From Allobogoriella deserti (GTDB lineage Bacteria > Actinomycetota > Actinomycetes > Actinomycetales > Actinomycetaceae), in contig NZ_JBHUEE010000005.1 of the NCBI RefSeq assembly GCF_042680605.1, positions 263,225 through 327,224 of the forward strand: DNA of 64,000 bases, given 5' to 3'. Under the pieces are notes generated by a model, which was not told where the DNA came from, made no database searches, and was given only the letters and a program-made list of their open reading frames with translations. The translations under genes and the position numbers were made by a program. Positions 15,832-24,909 of the stretch are shown piece after piece. Position 1 is the first letter of the stretch. Each line of letters opens with the position of its first letter.

Positions 15832-17205
15832 ATGGACATCGAATCCCGCATCCGCGATGGACGCATGACCGCGTTCCAGCTCATGACCGTCGCACTGTGC
15901 ATCCTGGCGACCCTGTCGGACGGGTACGACATCATCGCCATCTCACTGGCCGGCCCGCCGCTGCGCGAGGAATGGGGCGTCGACCCCGTCGCCTACGGCT
16001 ACCTCCTCTCGGCCGCGATCGCCGGCATGGTGGTCGGCGCCGTCCTCATCGCCCCGCTCGCCGACCGGTTCGGACGGCGCCGGCTCGCGATCACCGGCCA
16101 GGCGCTCATCACGCTCGGCATGGCGATGGCGTGGCTGGCGCCCGGCTACCACCTCATGCTCGCCGGCCGGTTCGTCACCGGGATCGGCATCGGCACCATC
16201 ACCGCCGTCATGGGCGTCCTCGTGGCCGAGTACTCCAGCCGGCGTTGGCACGGATTCATGATGGCGATGTTCTCCACCGGCCTCGGCCTCGGCGGGTTCC
16301 TCGGCGGCCTGATCGGCATGCGCCTCATCCCCACCGCCGGCTGGCAGAGCATGTTCCTCCTCGGCGCGGTCATCAACGTGGTGATCCTGGCTCTCTGCCT
16401 CGCCCTGCTGCCCGAATCCCTCCAATTCCTCGCCACCAGTCGCCGGCGCGACGCCCTGCCGACACTGAACCGGCTGCTCGTCCGGATGCACCGCGAACCG
16501 ATCGATCAGCTCTCGTCTACCTCCGCCGAGCAGCACACCTCGATGCGGCAGACCGCCCGGTCGATGCTGTCCACGGAACTGCTGCTCGTCACCGTCCTGC
16601 TCGCCGTCGGCTACTGCATCCTCAACGCCACGCTCTACGTCAACATCGGCTGGACGCCCGACCTCATCACCACCGCCACGGACGACACCGAGCTCGGCCT
16701 GACGTTCGGCACCCTCGCACCGCTCGGCGGCGCCATCGGCGGCCTGTTGTACGCCGTCGTCTCGCTGCGGGTGCGCAGCCACCCGCTGACCGTCGCCGCC
16801 CTCGCCCTCGGCACCGGGGGAGCGGCGCTGCTCGGCATCACCCTTCTGCGGGGCGAGACGATCCTCATCGTCCCGCTGACCATGTCGATCGGCTTCGGCG
16901 CCGCCATCGCCGGCTACTACGCGCTCATCCCCGCCGCGTACCCCACCCGGATCCGGTCCTCGGCATTCGGGCTGCACATCGGCCTCGGCCGGCTGGCCGC
17001 GACTCTCGGACCGTCGGTCACCGGCCACCTCGTCGCCGCCGGCTGGGGCGCGAGCTCGGTCTTCCTGGCCATTGCCGCGCTGCTCGCCGTCGCCCTCATC
17101 GCCCTGCTTCCCATCCGGGCGGCGATCCGGCGCGGTCCGGACGCCCTGCCGTTGTCCACTGCTGAGCCGGCGAGCGCCACCGTCATCGAGAGGAGTACCC
17201 CGTGA
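15832..17205 (+). CDS. MFS transporter, aromatic acid:H+ symporter (PcaK/BenK) family
   Basis: 457 residues with 12 predicted membrane segments. The AAHS hallmark DGYDIIAIS occurs in the first segment (residues 25-33), and the cytoplasmic loop motif DRFGRRRLAI between TM2 and TM3. A central loop of about 60 residues separates the halves. Such proteins import benzoate-, protocatechuate- or vanillate-like acids. Lies between the decarboxylase and the oxygenase; its stop overlaps the next start. Confidence 0.9.
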   Translation: MDIESRIRDGRMTAFQLMTVALCILATLSDGYDIIAISLAGPPLREEWGVDPVAYGYLLSAAIAGMVVGAVLIAPLADRFGRRRLAITGQALITLGMAMAWLAPGYHLMLAGRFVTGIGIGTITAVMGVLVAEYSSRRWHGFMMAMFSTGLGLGGFLGGLIGMRLIPTAGWQSMFLLGAVINVVILALCLALLPESLQFLATSRRRDALPTLNRLLVRMHREPIDQLSSTSAEQHTSMRQTARSMLSTELLLVTVLLAVGYCILNATLYVNIGWTPDLITTATDDTELGLTFGTLAPLGGAIGGLLYAVVSLRVRSHPLTVAALALGTGGAALLGITLLRGETILIVPLTMSIGFGAAIAGYYALIPAAYPTRIRSSAFGLHIGLGRLAATLGPSVTGHLVAAGWGASSVFLAIAALLAVALIALLPIRAAIRRGPDALPLSTAEPASATVIERSTP

Positions 17206-18752
17206 CCCACCACACTCGTCCCCAGGACGACGCCGCGGCCGAGCGGATCCGCTGGACGCGCGTTGAGCCCAAGGAGCCGATCCGCGAGCCGGACGTGTGG
17301 CCCACCGTCCGGTTCCCCGAGCCCGCGCACCCCTTCGACGCGCCGGTGCGGGTCGAGGCGGACATCCGCGGCCTGGAGTGCATCCAGGGGGAGGTTCCGG
17401 CCCATCTGGACGGCACCTTCTACAAGGTGGTCTGCGACCGGCAGTTCCCGAAGTTCGTCGACGAGGGGACGCTGGGCAACTTCAACGACGACGGGATGGC
17501 CATCTCGTTCCGGTTCCACAAGGGCCGGGTCGACTACAAGAGCCGGTTCATCCACACCCCGCGGTTCGACGCCGAACGGGCCGCCGGGCGGGCGCTGTTC
17601 GGCCTGTACCGCAACCGGCTCTCCGACATGCCCGAGGTGGAGGGGATGCCGCGCGGGCTGGCGAACACCAACGTCTTCTTCCACGGCGGCAAGCTGTACG
17701 CCGCGAAGGAGGACTCGCCGCCGATCATCCTCGATCCGGACACGTTGGAGACCGTCGGGCACGACGACTTCGAGGGGTCGCTGACCTCGCAGACGTCGAC
17801 GGCGCACCCGAAGATGGATCCCCGCACCGGGGAGATGGTCTTCTTCGGTTACTCCGCCAAGGGCGAGACCACCCGGGACGTCGCCTACTACGAGGCGGAC
17901 GCGAGCGGGCAGATCATCCACGAGACCTGGTTCAAGGCGCCGTACTCGTCGATGCTGCACGACTTCTGCGTGACCCAGAACTACGTCATCTTCCCGGTGA
18001 TCCCGATCCGCAGCGAGCTGGAGTGGCTGCAGAAGGGCGAGCCGATCTTCCAGTGGGACCCGGACGAGAGCGTCTACCTCGGCGTCATCCCACGCAAGGG
18101 CAAGGGTGAGCAGATCCGCTGGTTCGAGGGCCCGAACCGGTTCGCCAGCCACATGATGGGCGCCTACGACGACGGCCGTCACATCTACATCGACACCCCG
18201 GTGGGGGACTCGTCTTACTTCCCCTGGTTCCCGATCATCGACGGCCGCGCCCACGACCCGGACACCTCCAAGGGCTTCCTCTCCCGCTGGACCATCGACC
18301 TCGCGGACGAGAACCGGACGTTCACCGAGCGGCGGATCTCGAACAACCCGGCGGAGTTCCCGCGGATGGACGATCGCTACGAGACGCTGGAGTACCACTG
18401 GGGCGTCGTCGGGCTCACCGAGCTGCCCGGCCATCAGGCCCCCGGCGGCGGATTCCGGTGGGTCTCCGCCGTCGACCTGACCACCGGGAAGCAGCAGATC
18501 TACTACCCGGGCGACCACGCGACGGTCGGCGAGCCGATCTTCGTCCAGGGGGACGAGAGCGCGCCGGAGGGGCACGGCTACGTCTTCGTCATCGTCTCCC
18601 GGCGCGACATGATGCACTCGGAGCTGGTCATCCTCGACGCCCAGCACGTCGACCGCGAACCGGTCTGCACCCTGAAGGTGCCGCTGCGGATCCCGCGCGG
18701 CCTGCACGGGAACTGGGTCACCGCCGAGGAGTTGGCGGCCCGGACCGACTAG
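17202..18752 (+). CDS. Carotenoid-cleavage-family dioxygenase, lignostilbene/stilbene type
   Basis: 516 residues; GTG 17202 overlaps the transporter stop (GTGA). Seven-bladed propeller family with four Fe-binding histidines in order: H202 (STAHPK), H253 (MLHDFC), H317 (FASHMMG) and H502 (GLHGNW), plus second-shell E386. K113 in VDYKSRF falls where lignostilbene dioxygenases carry the lysine that contacts the 4-hydroxyl of the stilbene; carotenoid-cleaving members usually have Arg there (alignment from memory). The reaction would split a hydroxystilbene C=C bond into two aromatic aldehydes. The following aldehyde dehydrogenase supports this. Confidence 0.88.
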   Translation: MTHHTRPQDDAAAERIRWTRVEPKEPIREPDVWPTVRFPEPAHPFDAPVRVEADIRGLECIQGEVPAHLDGTFYKVVCDRQFPKFVDEGTLGNFNDDGMAISFRFHKGRVDYKSRFIHTPRFDAERAAGRALFGLYRNRLSDMPEVEGMPRGLANTNVFFHGGKLYAAKEDSPPIILDPDTLETVGHDDFEGSLTSQTSTAHPKMDPRTGEMVFFGYSAKGETTRDVAYYEADASGQIIHETWFKAPYSSMLHDFCVTQNYVIFPVIPIRSELEWLQKGEPIFQWDPDESVYLGVIPRKGKGEQIRWFEGPNRFASHMMGAYDDGRHIYIDTPVGDSSYFPWFPIIDGRAHDPDTSKGFLSRWTIDLADENRTFTERRISNNPAEFPRMDDRYETLEYHWGVVGLTELPGHQAPGGGFRWVSAVDLTTGKQQIYYPGDHATVGEPIFVQGDESAPEGHGYVFVIVSRRDMMHSELVILDAQHVDREPVCTLKVPLRIPRGLHGNWVTAEELAARTD

Positions 18753-18854
18753 ATCACGCGGGCCTGTCGCCCACGACACTGACGACGGCGCATGCCGGGG
18801 CTACGTTGGCACGGCGGGCGCCACGGGCCCGGCCTCACGACGAAGGAGTTGACC

Positions 18855-20465
18855 ATGTCTCTGGCCACGACAGCGGGCCACGCGCACTGGGCGGACGACG
18901 GCGCACCCACGCAGGCAGGCGGGCGGCTGTGGCCGGCACTCGATGGACTGCCGGCCGCGACCGCCGTCGGGGCGGCCGAGGCGTCCGCCGAATCGAGCGC
19001 CGAGCCGTTACCGGTCGACGACCCAGCCACCGGGAAAGTCGTCGGCTGGTGCATGCCCACCGACGACGCCGGAATCCAGGCCGCCGTGGCCCGCGCCGCC
19101 GAGGTCTTTCCCGGGTGGGCGGCGCGCTCGCCGCAGGAACGCGCGGCGGCGATCGTGGCCGGCGCGGAGGCGATCGAGAGCCGCGCCGGCGAATTGACGG
19201 AGATGGTGGTCGCCGAGGTCGGCAAGCCGGCGTTCGAGGCCGCCGGTGACGTCCGCGGTGGCGCGCACCTGCTGCGGGCGTTCGCGGCGATCGCCGAGGA
19301 GGCGGCGGCGCTGCACGACCTGACCGGCCAGGACGGGACCGGCGGCGCGGACGAGGTGCTCGTCCACCGGAGCCCGCTGGGCCCAGTCGCGGTGATCACG
19401 CCCTGGAACACGCCCGTCTACCTCACCATGAACTGCGTGGCGCCCGCGCTCGTGGCCGGCTGCACCGCGGTGGTCAAGCCGGCCGAGGCGGCCCCGCTGG
19501 GGGTGACCGCCGCGCTGCGGCTGCTCGCGGCCCAGCTGCCCGACGGCGTCCTCCAGGTGGTCCAGGGCACCGGGCCCGACATCGGCACGGCACTGACCTC
19601 GCACCCGGCCGTGCGCGGGGTCACGTTCGTCGGCGGCGTCGTGGCGGGCCGACAGGTGCTCTCCTCGGCCGCCGAGACGATCAAGAAGGTCTCGCTCGAA
19701 CTCGGCGGGAACGACCCCGCCCTGGTGCTGGCCGATGCCGACCTCGGCGAAGACACGCTGCGCGAGATGATCGCCGGCTGCTACGCGGTCAGCGGCCAGG
19801 TGTGCTTCAACATCAAACGGATCTACGTCCACCGCTCCCGGCACGAGGAGTTCGTCGAGAAGTTCACCGCGCTCGTCGACCAGCTCGTGCTCGGGCCGGG
19901 CGCCGCCGACGGCGTCCACCTCGGGCCGCTGACCACGCCAGGCGGGTACGCCAACGCGCGCCGGCTGCTCGAAGCCCTCGCCGGGGACGACGTGCATCTG
20001 CATGAGGGTGGCCGGGTTCACCCCGACGCGGACCTCGACCGTGGGCGGTACATCCGGCCGACCGTGGTGACCGGCATCGCCCGGGACCACGAGCTCGTGC
20101 TCAGCGAACAGTTCGCGCCGATCATCCCCATCATCCCGGTTGAGGATGACGACGACGCGATCGCCGAGGCGAACCGCACCGAATACGGCCTCTGCTCCTC
20201 GGTCTGGTCCGCCGACCCGGACCACGCGCGGCAGGTCGCGCGCCACATCGAGGCCGGCAACACGTTCGTGGGCGCCCACCGCGTCGGCGCCAGCCCACCC
20301 CTGGTGCCGTTCGGCGGCGTCAAGCAGTCCGGCCTGGGCCGCAACCATCTCATGCACGCCATCGCCGAGTGCACCGAGGAGCACGCCATCATTCGTTACG
20401 ACCGGCCTTCGGAGCAGATCCGCGGCATCGACCCGTGGCGTTCGGTGCGGCTTCCCGCGGAGTAG
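18855..20465 (+). CDS. NAD(P)-dependent aldehyde dehydrogenase
   Basis: 536 residues from ATG 18855 behind GAAGGAG. ALDH superfamily landmarks: N184 in TPWNTP, E282 in LELGGNDPA and nucleophile C317 in SGQVCFN. The N-terminal 50 residues are an extra low-complexity Ala/Ser-rich stretch. In this cluster it could oxidise the benzaldehydes (vanillin type) released by the oxygenase. A 102-bp gap before it may hold a separate promoter. Confidence 0.9.
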   Translation: MSLATTAGHAHWADDGAPTQAGGRLWPALDGLPAATAVGAAEASAESSAEPLPVDDPATGKVVGWCMPTDDAGIQAAVARAAEVFPGWAARSPQERAAAIVAGAEAIESRAGELTEMVVAEVGKPAFEAAGDVRGGAHLLRAFAAIAEEAAALHDLTGQDGTGGADEVLVHRSPLGPVAVITPWNTPVYLTMNCVAPALVAGCTAVVKPAEAAPLGVTAALRLLAAQLPDGVLQVVQGTGPDIGTALTSHPAVRGVTFVGGVVAGRQVLSSAAETIKKVSLELGGNDPALVLADADLGEDTLREMIAGCYAVSGQVCFNIKRIYVHRSRHEEFVEKFTALVDQLVLGPGAADGVHLGPLTTPGGYANARRLLEALAGDDVHLHEGGRVHPDADLDRGRYIRPTVVTGIARDHELVLSEQFAPIIPIIPVEDDDDAIAEANRTEYGLCSSVWSADPDHARQVARHIEAGNTFVGAHRVGASPPLVPFGGVKQSGLGRNHLMHAIAECTEEHAIIRYDRPSEQIRGIDPWRSVRLPAE

Positions 20466-20516
20466 GCAGTTCTGTGGGCGGGGGCGCCTTCCCGCCTCGA
20501 CTGAGGAGAGGGCTCG

Positions 20517-21272
20517 ATGACAGATCAGCATGCCGTCGTCGTGGTGACCGGCGGCGGACGCGGGATCGGTGAACACCTGGTCCGGGCGTTCGCCGCCGAT
20601 GGGTGCCGTGTGGTCGTCGCCGACGTCATCGACGAGGGCGACGCGCTCGCGCGCGAGCTGTCCGAGGCCGGAAGCGAAGTGTCGTTCGTGCGCACCGACG
20701 TCGGCGACGAGCAGGCGGTGGGGGCGCTCGCCGACGCCTGCCGCGAGCGGTACGGCCACGTCGACGTGCTCGTCAACAACGCTGGGATCTACCAGGATCT
20801 CGGGCGCAAGCAGCCGTTCGAGGAGATCGAGGTCGCCGACTTCGAGCGGGTGCTGCGGGTCAACACGATCGGCGTCTGGCTTGTCACCAAGGCGCTCGTG
20901 CCGCTGATGCGCGCCCGCGGCGCCGGCCGGGTGATCAACACCGCCTCCTCCACGGTGCACATGGGGGTGCCGAACTTCGTGCATTACGTCGCGTCCAAGG
21001 GCGCGGTCATCGCCATGACGCGGAGCCTGGCGAAGGAGCTCGGTCCGGACGGGATCACCGTCAACGCCATCGCCCCGGGGCTGGTCGAGACGGAGGCGAC
21101 CCGCGCCCTCAACGATCCCGACTATCTGCCCGTCGCCGCCGGCCAGCGCGCCATCGCCCGGCCCATGACGCCGGAGGATCTGGTGGGCACGGTCCGGCAC
21201 CTGGCCTCGCCGGGCGCGTCCTTCGTCACCGGGCAGACCCTCATCGTCGACGGCGGAGTGACGTTCGCGTAG
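20517..21272 (+). CDS. Short-chain dehydrogenase/reductase
   Basis: 251 residues. Cofactor motif TGGGRGIGEHL, NNAG in LVNNAGIYQDL, catalytic Ser in NTASSTVHMG and YVASK. ATG 20517 follows GAGGAG. Classical SDR; D39 after the second strand (VVVADVID) favours NAD over NADP. In context it may oxidise a side-chain alcohol of the diaryl substrate before cleavage. Confidence 0.88.
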   Translation: MTDQHAVVVVTGGGRGIGEHLVRAFAADGCRVVVADVIDEGDALARELSEAGSEVSFVRTDVGDEQAVGALADACRERYGHVDVLVNNAGIYQDLGRKQPFEEIEVADFERVLRVNTIGVWLVTKALVPLMRARGAGRVINTASSTVHMGVPNFVHYVASKGAVIAMTRSLAKELGPDGITVNAIAPGLVETEATRALNDPDYLPVAAGQRAIARPMTPEDLVGTVRHLASPGASFVTGQTLIVDGGVTFA

Positions 21273-21393
21273 GCCGGAGACGGCCGGCCAGTCGGCAGGT
21301 GAGTGTGACGCTCACCAGGATGGCCCATAGCATTGCGGACCAGCTCCGACTCCAATGCCGGAGTCCGCCGACGACGGAAGGACCGTTCCGCTC

Positions 21394-22851
21394 ATGGAGA
21401 GCTTCCAGGAAGGGCTCGCCACGTTCAACGACGGATTGTGGCTGTGGCTCCTCGTGCCCGTCCTCGCCGTGATCAGCCTCTATTTCACGATCCGGTCCGG
21501 CGTCGTACAGATCCGGCTGCTGCCGGACATGCTGCGCGCCATCGTGGCCAAGCCACAGCAGGAACCGGGCCGCGGCAAGCCGGTCTCCTCCTTCCAGGCG
21601 TTCGCGATCTCGGCGGCGGCGCGGATCGGCACCGGCAACATCGTCGGCGTGGCCACCGCGATCGCGCTCGGCGGGCCCGGCGCCGTCTTCTGGATGTGGC
21701 TCATGGGAACGCTGGTCGGCGCCGCGAGCTTCGTCGAGGCCACGCTCGCCCAGCTCTACAAGGTCAAGGACGGGCCCGACTACCGCGGCGGTCCCGCGTA
21801 CTACATGGAACGCGGCCTGCGGGCGCGCTGGATGGGCGTGCTGTTCGCGCTCGTCATCATCATGACGTTCAGCTTCGCGTTCAACTCGGTGCAGTCGAAC
21901 ACCATCAGCGGCGCCATCGGCACCTCGGTCGACGCCGTCGCCGGGCAGACGCCGAGCTGGCTCGCACCGGTGATCGGCGTGGTGCTGGTCGTCCTCGTGG
22001 GCGCCATCATCTTCGGCGGCCTGCACCGCATCGCGCTGACGGCGCAGATGCTCGTGCCGCTCATGGTCGTCATCTACGTGGTGCTCGGCGTCGTCGTCAT
22101 CGCCCTGAACCTGGACCGTGTGCCCGGTGTGGTCGCCCTGATCGTCGAGCACGCCGTCGGGATCCGGGAGATGGCGGGGGCCGGCATCGGCATCGCGTTG
22201 TCCCAGGGTGTGCGCCGTGGCATGTTCTCCAACGAGGCCGGCCTCGGCTCCGCCCCGAACGCGGCCGCCACGGCCACCGTCACCCACCCGGTCAAGCAGG
22301 GGCTGGTGCAGACGCTCGGCGTGTACGTCGACACCCTCATCGTCTGCTCGATCACCGCGTTCATCGTGCTGGTCTCGAACCCGTCCTACGGGGCGAACGC
22401 CGGTCCGACCATGACGCAGGAAGCACTGGAGACGAACCTCGGCGGCTGGTCGCTGCACCTGCTGACGGTGATCATCCTGCTCATCGCGTTCACCTCGGTG
22501 CTGGGCAACTACTACTACGGCGAGTCCAACGTCGCCTTCCTCACCCGCAACCGCGGCGTGCTCGGCGGCTACCGGGTGGTCTTCCTCGTCATCGCGTTCC
22601 TCGGCGCCATCGGCTCGGCCGAGCTGGTCTGGAGCCTGGCGGACACGACGATGGCGATCATGGCGCTGGTCAACCTCGCCGCGATCCTGCCGTTGAGCTC
22701 GGTCGCGTTCCGGTTGCTGCGTGACTTCGTCGCACAACGCCGGCAGGGCCGGGATCCGGTGTTCACGCGCGACCGGCTGCCGGGCGTGTCCGGGATCGAG
22801 TGCTGGGAGCCGAGCACGGAGGCACCGCAGGAGGCCGGGCGCCGGGTGTGA
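21394..22851 (+). CDS. Sodium:alanine/glycine symporter (AGCS family)
   Basis: 485 residues from ATG 21394 (MESFQEGLATFNDG), with GGAAGGA 11 nt upstream; ATG 21355 is in frame but lacks a ribosome site. Family signature AARIGTGNIVGVATAIALGG at about residues 74-93; roughly 11 membrane segments. Takes up alanine, glycine or similar small amino acids with Na+. Its fit to the aromatic cluster is unclear; it may instead pair with the peptide module that follows convergently. Confidence 0.9.
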   Translation: MESFQEGLATFNDGLWLWLLVPVLAVISLYFTIRSGVVQIRLLPDMLRAIVAKPQQEPGRGKPVSSFQAFAISAAARIGTGNIVGVATAIALGGPGAVFWMWLMGTLVGAASFVEATLAQLYKVKDGPDYRGGPAYYMERGLRARWMGVLFALVIIMTFSFAFNSVQSNTISGAIGTSVDAVAGQTPSWLAPVIGVVLVVLVGAIIFGGLHRIALTAQMLVPLMVVIYVVLGVVVIALNLDRVPGVVALIVEHAVGIREMAGAGIGIALSQGVRRGMFSNEAGLGSAPNAAATATVTHPVKQGLVQTLGVYVDTLIVCSITAFIVLVSNPSYGANAGPTMTQEALETNLGGWSLHLLTVIILLIAFTSVLGNYYYGESNVAFLTRNRGVLGGYRVVFLVIAFLGAIGSAELVWSLADTTMAIMALVNLAAILPLSSVAFRLLRDFVAQRRQGRDPVFTRDRLPGVSGIECWEPSTEAPQEAGRRV

Positions 22852-22870
22852 CCCGGCCCGGCCAGGGCCA

Positions 22871-22889
22871 CGCCCGTCCGTCCCGGGCG
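22871..22889. terminator. Possible bidirectional terminator hairpin
   Basis: CGCCCG and CGGGCG form a 6-bp stem around a 7-nt loop in the 43-bp gap between the convergent AGCS and AroM genes. No T run, so only position and symmetry support it. Confidence 0.35.
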
Positions 22890-22894
22890 GACCC

Positions 22895-23575
22895 CTACAG
22901 CATGGTGACGATGAGCCGCGCGGCGACGTCGCGAGCCGTGACCACCCGCGTGTTCCCGGCAGCGTCCTGTGCCGCCGCGCACATGCGGCGGTCGTAACCG
23001 ATGCAGTCCATGACCAACAGGTCGCACGCGGGCGCGAGGGTCGCGGCCGCGGCAGCGATCGCCTCGAGCGTGTCCGTGTACGGGCTGGCGGAGGTCACGG
23101 CGCTCGGCCGGAGACCGATCGAGGTCTCCCAGTGGTCGTAGGCGTCGGCCGCCTGCTCGGGCAGCGGGGAGAGGACACCGAGCCGGCGCTCGCGGAAACC
23201 GGACAGCAGGGCGCGGACGCCGTCGTGCGCGAGGCGCTCCGCGAGGAAGAGCGGCCTGGTGTGGGCGACGTGCGGGAACGCGCCCGTGCAGACGATGAAG
23301 CTGACGTCCGCGCCGTCGGACTCGGCGCGGGCTACGGCAGTCTCGACGAGGCCGACGGCGTGATCGTGCCCGAAGACGGCGGAGCTTCCGTCACGCAGCC
23401 GCGAGGTGAGGGCGTGCTCCCCGGGGCGCGGCCGCAGCCGGGCGATCTCGTCGTGATCGAGCTCGTCCAGGGCGCCGTACTCGACCAGCTCCGTGCCGGG
23501 CGGGATGAGATCACGGATCTCCGGCGTCAGGTCCACGCGCGGTGACTGCCCGATGGTGACGACGGCGAGCTTCAC
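22895..23575 (-). CDS. AroM-family protein
   Basis: 226 residues from GTG 23575, which has AAGGAGG 5 nt upstream; the open frame extends 111 codons further but overlaps the preceding gene. Begins KLAVVTIGQSPRVDLTPEI, typical of AroM, and contains FIVCTGAFP and LLVMDCIGYD, the phosphate- or carboxylate-binding type loops of the Asp/Glu-racemase-like fold. E. coli AroM is regulated by TyrR but its function is unknown. Last gene of the minus-strand run of five. Confidence 0.8.
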   Translation of the reverse strand: MKLAVVTIGQSPRVDLTPEIRDLIPPGTELVEYGALDELDHDEIARLRPRPGEHALTSRLRDGSSAVFGHDHAVGLVETAVARAESDGADVSFIVCTGAFPHVAHTRPLFLAERLAHDGVRALLSGFRERRLGVLSPLPEQAADAYDHWETSIGLRPSAVTSASPYTDTLEAIAAAAATLAPACDLLVMDCIGYDRRMCAAAQDAAGNTRVVTARDVAARLIVTML

Positions 23576-23613
23576 GATCCCTCCTTGCTGAGCCGGTGGT
23601 TCACGGGCCGAGC

Positions 23614-24897
23614 TCAGCGGCGCAGGACGGTGAGCAACCGGTCCAGCAGGTTGCGCCCGTCCGCCCGGATCCCGTCGTGCTGGTACTCGTTGGTGACCAG
23701 CGTGCGGATGCCGCTGATCGCCTCGGCCGTGGCGAGCGAGGTCTCGCGGGGCACGAACATGTCGTCGTGGTAGATCGCCGCGGCCACCGGCACCTCGTTC
23801 GCAGCCAGCGCCTCGACGTCGTACAACGGCGAGAAATCCTCCTTCGCGGCGAGGATCTCGGCCGCCTCCCGCAGCGGGACGAGGGCCGGATCCTCCTCGA
23901 ACTGCCACGGGAAGATGTGCTCACCCGTCAGCAGCGGCTGCTCCGCATCCACGGAGAACTCCGGCAACGAGCGGCGCACACGGTCGGCCGCCCACGCCGT
24001 CGCACCGCCGGAGAGCGGTCCCTGGGCGTAGATGGTCTCGTGCATGACGGCGTACAGCGGGTTGGCGGCGAAGGAGACCACCGAGCCGACCTCCCGGAGG
24101 AACCGCTCACGCAGCCGCCTCGTGCCGCGCACCGTGGTGAACGGGTCCTCGAGCAGGTAGTGCAGCCCGTCGAACCCGCTCGACGAGCCGAGCTGGATGC
24201 CGACCTGCAGGAACCGCCGCACCGACAACGGCTCCCCGGTCGGCAGCAGTTCCTCGGTGGCCCGCAGGTGGTCGGCGACGGTGCGGATCGTGCCCACGTC
24301 CATGGGGTAGCGGGCGGCGAACTCGGCGTTGCGCCGTGCGGTGCGCTCGAACGTCAGCCGGTACACGTCGTCGGCCGGGCCGGTCAGTGCGGGTAGCCCG
24401 GCCGTGATGAGCACCTCGCGCAGGCCGTGCGGCGCCCGGGAGAGGTAGGCCGTGGCGAGGAAGCCCCCGTAGGACTGCCCCAGGACGGTCCACCGATCCT
24501 CGCCCAGCGCCTGCCGCAGCAGCTCGGCGTCGGCCACGATCGAGTCGGCCCGGAAGTGCGTGAGGTACTCGGCCTGCGCCGCGCCGTCGCCGATCTCGGC
24601 CAGACTTTGGCGATCGGCCGGCGCCGACAGGCCGGTGCCACGCTGGTCGAGCAGGACCACGCGGTAGTCCTCGAGCGCCCGGTCCAGCCAGCCGCCGATC
24701 GCGTCCGGCCGGTTCGCACGGTTGCCGGGCCCGCCCTGGAACCACACCAGGCGGGGCCGCCGCTGCCCGCCGTCGCGGACGAACTCGCGGGCGAAGATCT
24801 CGAGGGAGCCGTCGGCGGCGCCGGTGTGGTCGAGCGGGACGGTCAGCACGTGCTCGTGGACGTCGTGCCCGTCGATCCGGTAGCTGGTGGTCTCCAT
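23614..24897 (-). CDS. Alpha/beta hydrolase, prolyl-aminopeptidase-like (S33)
   Basis: 427 residues. Oxyanion segment FQGGPGNR near residue 54 and nucleophile elbow GQSYGGF near residue 142 are those of proline iminopeptidase-like enzymes; DQRGTGLSAP is the characteristic S33 strand-4 region. The acid and His lie in the C-terminal part (YHDDMF, EYQHDG). No signal peptide. It would release N-terminal residues from small imported peptides. Follows the M29-like gene by 12 nt. Confidence 0.83.
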   Translation of the reverse strand: METTSYRIDGHDVHEHVLTVPLDHTGAADGSLEIFAREFVRDGGQRRPRLVWFQGGPGNRANRPDAIGGWLDRALEDYRVVLLDQRGTGLSAPADRQSLAEIGDGAAQAEYLTHFRADSIVADAELLRQALGEDRWTVLGQSYGGFLATAYLSRAPHGLREVLITAGLPALTGPADDVYRLTFERTARRNAEFAARYPMDVGTIRTVADHLRATEELLPTGEPLSVRRFLQVGIQLGSSSGFDGLHYLLEDPFTTVRGTRRLRERFLREVGSVVSFAANPLYAVMHETIYAQGPLSGGATAWAADRVRRSLPEFSVDAEQPLLTGEHIFPWQFEEDPALVPLREAAEILAAKEDFSPLYDVEALAANEVPVAAAIYHDDMFVPRETSLATAEAISGIRTLVTNEYQHDGIRADGRNLLDRLLTVLRR

Positions 24898-24909
24898 GTC
24901 CTCAGCCTC

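Noticed and set aside
16917..18779. Open frame of 620 codons on the minus strand
   Set aside because: Antisense of the oxygenase, which has all four Fe-binding histidines in the plus frame.
19008..21200. Open frame of 730 codons on the minus strand
   Set aside because: Antisense across the aldehyde dehydrogenase and SDR genes, which both have complete motifs.
21241..22737. Open frame of about 500 codons on the minus strand rich in His, Asp and Glu
   Set aside because: Antisense of the AGCS symporter; hydrophobic codons read backwards give charged residues.
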